From Oceanobacillus zhaokaii (lineage in GTDB: Bacteria; Bacillota; Bacilli; Bacillales; Amphibacillaceae): 64,000 nucleotides of DNA. The stretch spans positions 877,001 through 941,000 of the forward strand of contig NZ_CP024848.1 of the NCBI RefSeq assembly GCF_003352005.1, given 5' to 3'. A program made the translations under genes and the position numbers. A model generated the notes under the pieces. That model was not told the DNA's origin. It did not search any database and saw only the letters and a list, made by a program, of their open reading frames with translations. Positions 58,370-64,000 of this stretch are shown here, one piece after another (position 1 is the first letter of the stretch; each line of letters opens with the position of its first letter).

Positions 58370-59221
58370 GTGGAGAAACATAATCGACCATGGTTTTTAA
58401 AGAAAATGGGTCACGTTTCATTGGGGGTAACCGATATGGATCGGTCAATCGATTTTTACACACGGGTCTGTAACCTCGTCATGGTAGAGCAAGATGCGGA
58501 CGGGACAGCGTACTTGCGAAGTCAATTCGAGCACCACGCCTTAGAGCTCCGCCCGAGCTCGGTGGCTCGGCTTGATCATATCGCTTACGAAACCCACTCC
58601 GACGCTCAGACCGAGCAATTAAAGCTTTGGTTGGAAAAGAAGGGAGTCGAAGTGACGGAGGCTCCTCCAGAACCCGGTCGGTTGGGGAAAGCGATTCGCT
58701 TTCAAGATCCTAATGGGACGTGGATAGAAGTGTATCGTTCGTTGGAACGGTTAGAAGGAATTTTCTCATCGGGTCCCTTTAAAATCAATGGCCTCGGGCA
58801 TCTTACGTTACTTAATAAAAATATAGAGGAAATAGAACCGTTTTATCGAGAAGTGGCATGCTTTCGTTTGTCAGACCGGCGTGCTGACAATGGGGCGTGG
58901 ATGCGGTGTAATGCCGATCACCACGCGATTGCTTTTCTACCTGCGGAGAATACGACGCTCCACCATCACGCTTACGAACTTGAAAGTTGGAATGAAATGA
59001 AGCGGGCATGTGACTGGTTTGCAAGGCAAGGAATTCCGGTAGCATCCGGCCCGATGCGTCACGGAATCGGAAATAACATTGCCATCTACATCAAAGATCC
59101 GGACGGATTTTTTGTAGAGTATTACTGCGAAATGGAGCAAATTGACGATGGGGAGGATCATATTCGAGAACACAAGCCTTTTGTCGATGTCTGGGCGCAA
59201 GTGAAAAAGGGAGTTCGGTAA
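58370..59221 (+). CDS. Extradiol ring-cleavage dioxygenase (VOC type)
   Basis: A 283-residue, two-domain vicinal-oxygen-chelate protein. Both domains show the VOC opening: MGHVSLGVTDMDRSIDFYTR and LGHLTLLNKNIEEIEPFYRE. The iron ligands expected in the second domain are present: His in GLGHLTLL (144), His in TTLHHHAYELES (about 199) and Glu in GFFVEYYCEM (250). It should open a catechol-type ring next to the hydroxyls. It shares the operon with a Rieske dioxygenase, dihydrodiol dehydrogenase and hydratase-aldolase, so a bicyclic or biphenyl-like diol is a reasonable substrate. Start GTG 58370 with GGGGAG upstream; an overlapping ATG is out of frame. Confidence 0.85.
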   Translation: MEKHNRPWFLKKMGHVSLGVTDMDRSIDFYTRVCNLVMVEQDADGTAYLRSQFEHHALELRPSSVARLDHIAYETHSDAQTEQLKLWLEKKGVEVTEAPPEPGRLGKAIRFQDPNGTWIEVYRSLERLEGIFSSGPFKINGLGHLTLLNKNIEEIEPFYREVACFRLSDRRADNGAWMRCNADHHAIAFLPAENTTLHHHAYELESWNEMKRACDWFARQGIPVASGPMRHGIGNNIAIYIKDPDGFFVEYYCEMEQIDDGEDHIREHKPFVDVWAQVKKGVR

Positions 59222-59290
59222 CATGCAACCTGGTTCGTCGGCAGGCTGGGGATGTTGTACAATTCGGATTAAAGGAAGGGGTTTGTTTGG

Positions 59291-60226
59291 ATGTCTGAAG
59301 GCAAATTGATGCGAGGTGTTGTTATACCTTTGCCCACGGTTTTTCTTTCCGACGGTGAAGTTGATATTGTCACCATGAAACAGTTGATCAAATTTTATTT
59401 GGATGCGAATGTGGATGGCTTTTTCGTCTGCGGATCGTTCGGTATGGGACCCGCAATGCGGACAGATCAAAGGAAACAAGTGGTCGAACTCGTGGCCGAG
59501 CAGGTAGATGGTCGGATTCCGTTCGTCACCCACTGCGGGACGGTGGATACCTTTACGTCTATAGAGCTTGCAAAGCACGCTGAGCAGGCTGGCAGCACTG
59601 CAGTCTGTCTCGTACCGCCATTTTACTATAACGACCACACAGACTACGAAATTTTGGAACATTATCGTCAGGTGGCAGATGCAATCCACATCCCAATGTT
59701 TATTTATGATCACGAGAAATACACTGGAATTCATATGCGAGTGGAACGGGTACTCTGGCTCAAGAAGGAGATTCCAACGATTCGCGGCATCAAGCTTAAT
59801 GTAATGGACACTGGCCGTGCATTAGGATATTTACGGCATTTACCTCAGGATATGGCTATATTCACAGGGGGGATTGCCAACTTGCTTGTAGGAAAGCCTG
59901 TTGGGTTTGACGGGGTCATCAATCCAGCTACAGCCCATGTGCCGGAGTTAAGCGTGAATTTGTGGAATGCACTCGAGAACGGCGATTATGAGAGTGCCGT
60001 TCGTTATCATCATCAAGCAAACGCTATATCGGAGACCTTGCGGCAGCTTTGGGGAAAGAAAGGTCGAAGCGCTCATAAAGAAGCACTCCAACTTCGAGGT
60101 TTCGACATTAAACTGTTTCCTCGTTATCCGTCTCAAGACTTGGACAGCGGAGATTTGGAGACCTTGCGCTCCGTTCATAAAGAGGTCGGCCTTGATTGGG
60201 CATTAAAGAAGAAGGAGGGAGTATAA
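59291..60226 (+). CDS. DapA-family hydratase-aldolase
   Basis: A 311-residue member of the dihydrodipicolinate synthase/N-acetylneuraminate lyase family. The Schiff-base lysine is in TIRGIKLNVMD (K168) and the tyrosine in FIYDHEKYTG (Y139). The usual GTTGE motif is replaced by GSFGMGPAM, as in branches other than true DapA. In naphthalene and phenanthrene routes a protein of this family (NahE/PhdG) hydrates and splits the ring-opened product into pyruvate and an aromatic aldehyde. Its position right after an extradiol dioxygenase makes that the best guess. AAGGAAGGGG precedes the ATG. It overlaps the next gene by one base (TAATG). Confidence 0.83.
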   Translation: MSEGKLMRGVVIPLPTVFLSDGEVDIVTMKQLIKFYLDANVDGFFVCGSFGMGPAMRTDQRKQVVELVAEQVDGRIPFVTHCGTVDTFTSIELAKHAEQAGSTAVCLVPPFYYNDHTDYEILEHYRQVADAIHIPMFIYDHEKYTGIHMRVERVLWLKKEIPTIRGIKLNVMDTGRALGYLRHLPQDMAIFTGGIANLLVGKPVGFDGVINPATAHVPELSVNLWNALENGDYESAVRYHHQANAISETLRQLWGKKGRSAHKEALQLRGFDIKLFPRYPSQDLDSGDLETLRSVHKEVGLDWALKKKEGV

Positions 60227-61536
60227 TGAGCAATGAACTGGAAGCTGGTCCAGAGGTAACCAGCCGGGCTGAGTTGGAAAAATTGTTGAGTTCAACGGTG
60301 AAGCCAGATGAGGGCGAGATTCCACCCTTCATCTTTCAACGATCCGACATTTATCAGCTAGAGCTAGAACGCATCTTCAAAAGAAATTGGTTGTTCATCG
60401 CTCACGAGACCGAAATACCGTCGCCGGGCGATTATGTTACGCGTCGCATGGGCGAAGAGGACGTTATCGTTTCCAGAGGTGAAGATAACGAGATTCGAGT
60501 GTTTCTCAACTTCTGTAGACACCGAGGGAACAGAATAAGTAGAACGGACATGGGAAACTGCAGCCATTTCAGATGCCCTTACCATGGATTTACTTACTCC
60601 AATAAAGGAGACCTCGTAGGCGTTCCTTATCGGAAGCAGGTGTATGGTAAGGAATTCGACTGGTCGAAATTCAGCTTGATACAAGCAAGGTCGGATCAGT
60701 ATCACGGCTTAATTTTTGCGACGTGGAATCACGAAGGCGAATCATTAGATGCGTTTCTCGGTGATATGAAATGGTACATGGACATCTTTTTCAATCGAAC
60801 GGAGTTGGAGGTACTAGGACAGCCCCAAAGATACGAGGTTCGCTCGAACTGGAAGTTACCGGCTGAAAATTTTGTGTCCGACTCGTACCATTTCTTGTTC
60901 ACGCATCAATCACTCATGTCCGTGGGTCAGGTGAAAAACGTGAAAGAACGCAAAAAAGGGTATCACGTGTCGGCCACAAATGCACATGGGTGTGGAATTT
61001 CTGCGCCCGGCGAAGAGATGATTTTTAATAGGGACTTCATGGACGATTATGAAGCGAATCTTTCGGAGGGACAATTGGGCATCTTAAAGGAAATGTTTAA
61101 TGTCCATGGCAACATTTCACCTAACTTGTCTTTTCTGATAAGTTCTCGCAAGGTAGGGGATGAGGTGGTCAGTTTCACGACCATCAAGCAATGGCAGCCA
61201 AAAGGGCCAGAAAATGCCGAAGGGTGGTCATGGCTTCTTGTAGAGAAGCGGGCGAGCGATAGGGTGAAGGAAATGTCTATGCAGAGTTACTTGCTGAACC
61301 ATAGTTCAAGTGGGATGGCCGAACAGGACGATGGAGTGAATTATGAAGGTATTACGAGAAACAGCCGCAGCGATGTGGCGGCCTCGGTTCCGTTAAAGTA
61401 TCAAATAGGTTTAGGACGAACGCCTATGAGTGATTTTCCTGGACCAGGAACCGTTTACGAAGGAAAGTGGCAGGAAGAAAACGCGAGGAAATATTACGAG
61501 TGGTGGTTGGGTAGCTTGTTGGATAGTGGTGTGTAA
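60226..61536 (+). CDS. Aromatic ring-hydroxylating dioxygenase, alpha subunit
   Basis: A 436-residue oxygenase component. The Rieske [2Fe-2S] site is FCRHRGNRISRT and HFRCPYHGFTY (C97, H99, C117, H120; CxH-17-CxxH). The mononuclear iron site is FVSDSYHFLFTHQS (D219, H222, H227) with a third ligand in GMAEQDDGVNYEG (D368/D369). It adds both atoms of O2 to an aromatic ring, giving a cis-dihydrodiol. The block VTRRMGEEDVIVSRGE and the overall layout recall the actinobacterial PAH group (NidA/PhdA). Translation is coupled to the previous gene (TAATG, with AAGGAGGG). Ferredoxin and reductase partners are not in the window. Confidence 0.93.
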   Translation: MSNELEAGPEVTSRAELEKLLSSTVKPDEGEIPPFIFQRSDIYQLELERIFKRNWLFIAHETEIPSPGDYVTRRMGEEDVIVSRGEDNEIRVFLNFCRHRGNRISRTDMGNCSHFRCPYHGFTYSNKGDLVGVPYRKQVYGKEFDWSKFSLIQARSDQYHGLIFATWNHEGESLDAFLGDMKWYMDIFFNRTELEVLGQPQRYEVRSNWKLPAENFVSDSYHFLFTHQSLMSVGQVKNVKERKKGYHVSATNAHGCGISAPGEEMIFNRDFMDDYEANLSEGQLGILKEMFNVHGNISPNLSFLISSRKVGDEVVSFTTIKQWQPKGPENAEGWSWLLVEKRASDRVKEMSMQSYLLNHSSSGMAEQDDGVNYEGITRNSRSDVAASVPLKYQIGLGRTPMSDFPGPGTVYEGKWQEENARKYYEWWLGSLLDSGV

Positions 61537-61581
61537 ATTTAAGAGCTCTATTACTAAGACCGAATTTTGGGGGTTCAACAA

Positions 61582-62103
61582 ATGATTGAGCAAAAATTGA
61601 AGAAAGTCTCTAGCGATGTACGTGAAGAAATCGAGGATTTTTTGTACGAAGAAGCAAGCAAGATTGACGATGGACGTTTTGAAGAATGGTTGGACATGAT
61701 GACAGACTCGTGCACGTATCGAATGCCTGTCCGCCTTACGCGGGAGCGATCAGATTTGCCTGACGTATCTGTGGATATGTATCATTTCTATGATGACCGG
61801 AGCACATTACAACTCCGGGTCGACAGGCTACAAACAGAATACGCGTGGGCAGAAGACCCGCCTTCGCGGACACGACATCTTGTAACAAATGTGCGGGCGT
61901 TTTCCGTCTCCAACGACGAAGTGAAGGTCAACAGCAACTTTCTCGTCTATTGGAACAGAGGCGACTCTCCAGATGCCGACCTCATTTCAGGAAAACGCAA
62001 TGATATATTGAGACGTGTGGATGGCGCTTGGAAGCTTTCCGAGCGGACAATCATAGTTGACCAGTCATCCTTGGGTACGGGTCATCTATCAATTTTTCTG
62101 TAA
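61582..62103 (+). CDS. Ring-hydroxylating dioxygenase, beta subunit
   Basis: A 173-residue SnoaL/NTF2-fold protein of the small-subunit family: EEIEDFLYEEASKIDDGRFE, EWLDMMTDSCTYRMPVRLTR, RTRHLVTNVRAF and NSNFLVYWNRG. It has no cofactor; it builds the alpha3-beta3 hexamer with the alpha subunit encoded 45 bases upstream. ATG 61582 is chosen; the ribosome site is TTTTGGGGG, which contains an in-frame TTG at 61567. Confidence 0.92.
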   Translation: MIEQKLKKVSSDVREEIEDFLYEEASKIDDGRFEEWLDMMTDSCTYRMPVRLTRERSDLPDVSVDMYHFYDDRSTLQLRVDRLQTEYAWAEDPPSRTRHLVTNVRAFSVSNDEVKVNSNFLVYWNRGDSPDADLISGKRNDILRRVDGAWKLSERTIIVDQSSLGTGHLSIFL

Positions 62104-62116
62104 AGAAGTGATAAAT

Positions 62117-62350
62117 ATGAAAAAACAACTTAAATCAACCAATGAAATCGAAATTAAAAATGAATTTGCATCCGTAATTTGTAAGCGTGTGCATACGAGG
62201 AATGGCATGCGCTTGGAGATTTCTTCGCCGCGATTAGGATTTAGCATTCAGCTGGACGCCTTGGCATTAGAATCACTTACATGGCAAGATATGGAGACAT
62301 TTTCTAAGTTCCTGGAGACACCGTTTGGCACAGAGGAGGACGATGTATGA
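62117..62350 (+). CDS. Conserved-looking 77-residue protein of the aromatic operon
   Basis: A small soluble protein: IEIKNEFASVICKRVHTRNG, MRLEISSPRLGFSIQLDALA, LESLTWQDMETFSKFLETPF. It is predicted mostly beta strand with a C-terminal helix and has no cofactor motif. It sits between the beta subunit (13 bases) and the dihydrodiol dehydrogenase (overlap ATGA), so it is an integral member of the operon. I have the impression of similar small proteins in actinobacterial PAH clusters, but cannot name a family or function. A role in assembly of the oxygenase is a guess. ATG 62117 has only a weak AAGTG site. Confidence 0.7.
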   Translation: MKKQLKSTNEIEIKNEFASVICKRVHTRNGMRLEISSPRLGFSIQLDALALESLTWQDMETFSKFLETPFGTEEDDV

Positions 62351-63138
62351 CTAACTTGTTAAAGGGCAGAGTGGCGCTCATTACCGGTGGTGGATCTGGC
62401 ATTGGGAAGGCTGTGGTGAAGCGCTTTGTCGGGGAAGGTGCTAAGGTGTGTGTGCTTGAGTTTTCCGAGGCTAGAGTAAAGTCACTGGAGGAACAGTTTG
62501 GTGAGAACGTAATTGGGATCCAAGGTGACGTATGTAAGTACGAGGATAATCAACGGGCTGTGAATACGGCCCTCGAACGTTGGGGGCAACTCGATACATT
62601 CGTGGGAAATGCCGGCCTATTTGACGGTCGGGTCGCACTGAAAGATATGCCGATCACGGCTATAGACCAAGCATTTGATGAACTTTTTAACGTAAACGTC
62701 AAAGGGGTTTTGTTCGGAATCAAGGCGAGCGTCGACGAATTGACTAAGTCACCAAACGGTACGGTTGTTTTGACTTCTTCAATCGCGGCATTTCACGCGG
62801 GAGGTGGCGGGCCTCTTTATTCGGCAAGCAAACATGCTACCCTCGGTCTCATTCGACAGCTGGCGCATGAGTTCGCTCCAGATGTGAGGGTAAATGGGGT
62901 TGCACCCGGGGTAACAGCGACTGACCTTACCAGTTTGTCAAGCCTGGAAGGGTTCCGGAGCACTGGGACACCAGGGGAAAGCCCAAAAAAAAGAAATCCA
63001 CTCAACCTAACACCGGACCCGGAACACCACGCTGGAGCGTATGTGTTTCTTGCAAGTAACATGTCAAAAACGTTAACAGGGACCGTACTTCCGAGCGATG
63101 GGGGGATGGACGTCCGCGGATTGCGTTATCAGGATTGA
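62347..63138 (+). CDS. cis-Dihydrodiol dehydrogenase (SDR)
   Basis: A 263-residue classical short-chain dehydrogenase. NAD site TGGGSGIG (residues 13-20), FVGNAG (86-90), catalytic Ser in VLTSSIAAFH (about 144) and Tyr/Lys in LYSASKHAT (Y158, K162). The sequence has the feel of the BphB/NahB/PhdE group that oxidises aromatic cis-dihydrodiols to catechols. This is the step between the Rieske dioxygenase and the extradiol dioxygenase of the same operon. It overlaps the previous stop by four bases (ATGA). It is the last gene of the higher-G+C block. Confidence 0.87.
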   Translation: MTNLLKGRVALITGGGSGIGKAVVKRFVGEGAKVCVLEFSEARVKSLEEQFGENVIGIQGDVCKYEDNQRAVNTALERWGQLDTFVGNAGLFDGRVALKDMPITAIDQAFDELFNVNVKGVLFGIKASVDELTKSPNGTVVLTSSIAAFHAGGGGPLYSASKHATLGLIRQLAHEFAPDVRVNGVAPGVTATDLTSLSSLEGFRSTGTPGESPKKRNPLNLTPDPEHHAGAYVFLASNMSKTLTGTVLPSDGGMDVRGLRYQD

Positions 63139-63460
63139 GGTGGGCGGAGTATAGTGCAGGTACTAACTGCCCTATTGTCAACTCCAATATAAATATTAAG
63201 CAGCGATAGAAGTGGCAGGATTAAACACAGGTACTACAAAATCACCTGTCTCAAGTATAAATTCAGAAGATAGGGCGTTGGTACAGAAGTTGCACGAAAG
63301 CCGGAAACATCATGTTACTAAATAAAACATAGACGATGCGTAAAGAAATGTATGAGTGCAGGTAATTACCGTACTCTTATGTTTTGGTAATTTGCTATCT
63401 AAGTACCTCTTCGGGCAACCTGATGTTGAAGGTTTAATAAGTTACAAGGGGGAAGACGTG
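63139..63460. other. Intergenic region before the Nramp-like gene
   Basis: No gene, clear terminator or recognisable operator was seen. Base composition returns to A+T-rich here, which suggests the right boundary of the acquired block. Confidence 0.35.
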
Positions 63461-64000
63461 ATGGAACCGAATACAAATATTGAAAAGCCAATAGAGACCA
63501 AAACAGGGAGAAATTCTCTTCGAAAATATTTTCTTTCCTTTGGACCGGGAATCGTTGCTGTATTGACAATGATAGCTGCGGGCGATCTTGTTGTTTCTGC
63601 TGTTTCCGGATCAAACTATGGGTATAATCTTATGTGGCTCCTTGCTGGTGCGTTTATTATTCGTTTCGTTATTGTAAATATTATAGCACGATACCAGCTT
63701 AGTAACAAGGGAAGGCTATCAATATTGGCTGGGTTTGCGGAAATGGGAAGGTTTATCCCCTGGTTTATGGGGATTGCCGCTATAATTATAGGGCACTTAG
63801 GCGGTGCTATTATGATAATTGGAACTGGAGAAGTTCTTGCCTGGCTTTTTAATTTCGGCTCACCATTTATATGGTCAATCGTTGTTGTTTTAAGTGCCCT
63901 CTTTGTTACCGGACGCAATATGTACAATACCATTGAAAAAATAATGAAACTATTGCTTGGCATAATGTCAATTGCCTTTATTGGGCTGGCTATCTATGTT
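63461..64000 (+). CDS. Divergent Nramp-family transporter, cut by window end
   Basis: The first 180 residues are visible. After a polar N-terminus comes SFGPGIVAVLTMIAAGDLVV, then SAVSGSNYGYNLMWLLAG and three more helices. The spacing and the GPG...GSxxGY frame match helix 1 of Nramp metal transporters. But the metal-binding DPGN motif is not there; the sequence reads MIAAGDL. The protein is thus Nramp-like but unlikely to bind Mn or Fe in the usual way. AAGGGGG precedes ATG 63461. It follows the aromatic operon on the same strand and may import a substrate or an unusual metal. Confidence 0.75.
   Translation, partial: MEPNTNIEKPIETKTGRNSLRKYFLSFGPGIVAVLTMIAAGDLVVSAVSGSNYGYNLMWLLAGAFIIRFVIVNIIARYQLSNKGRLSILAGFAEMGRFIPWFMGIAAIIIGHLGGAIMIIGTGEVLAWLFNFGSPFIWSIVVVLSALFVTGRNMYNTIEKIMKLLLGIMSIAFIGLAIYV

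Noticed and set aside
58937..59734. 265-codon minus-strand frame opposite the dioxygenase and aldolase genes
   Set aside because: It spans two well-supported plus-strand genes in the G+C-richer block, where long antisense frames are common.

Overview
The window comes from a low-G+C Gram-positive bacterium of the family Bacillaceae. Evidence: A+T-rich coding sequence, Bacillus-type Shine-Dalgarno sites, a Bacillus-like rrn operon followed by a long tRNA array, an LCP protein, a KGG-repeat stress protein and an RRNPP-type regulator. The 16S sequence, read by eye, looks closest to the Virgibacillus/Oceanobacillus group, and the ectoine catabolic genes fit a halophilic or halotolerant lifestyle. 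I could not search a database, so the genus is an inference.

Layout. 0-8.9 kb is a gene graveyard: VanZ, acetyltransferase, resolvase, IS110 and type IV coupling-protein remnants lie among a few intact genes (an MFS exporter, an ECF sigma/anti-sigma pair, a YkvA protein) and a family of short intergenic repeats. 8.9-22.2 kb is a rightward catabolic block: an MHS-family transporter, a PucR regulator, then doeA-doeB-doeC-doeD for ectoine to aspartate, followed by aspartate ammonia-lyase, a FAH-family enzyme and alanine dehydrogenase. Together these would carry ectoine carbon to fumarate or pyruvate and release ammonium. 22.2-27.0 kb holds a frameshifted cysteine-rich peptide, two polysaccharide-deacetylase proteins and an LCP ligase. 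27.2-34.8 kb is one 16S-23S-5S operon plus 23 tRNA genes and a decayed 24th.

34.8-40.9 kb has decayed purine-catabolism genes, a candidate type I toxin-antitoxin, a small HTH protein, a KGG stress protein and a CYP152-type P450 flanked by direct repeats. 40.9-48.3 kb has two M14 carboxypeptidases, a broken MFS gene, and the most system-like locus of the window. That locus is an HTH-TPR regulator with a downstream secreted pro-peptide carrying the same seven-residue motif twice, divergent from a secreted bacteriocin-like protein and a 25-residue membrane peptide. 48.9-55.6 kb has a SulP permease, asparaginase, a split ChrA transporter, a gamma-glutamyltransferase-like enzyme and an Lrp regulator.

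56.1-63.1 kb is visibly richer in G+C and encodes a ring-cleavage pathway: Rieske dioxygenase alpha and beta, cis-dihydrodiol dehydrogenase, extradiol (VOC) dioxygenase, DapA-family hydratase-aldolase and an aldehyde dehydrogenase. This is the enzyme set of naphthalene/phenanthrene-type upper pathways. It looks horizontally acquired and lacks ferredoxin and reductase genes in the window. A divergent Nramp-like transporter runs off the right edge.
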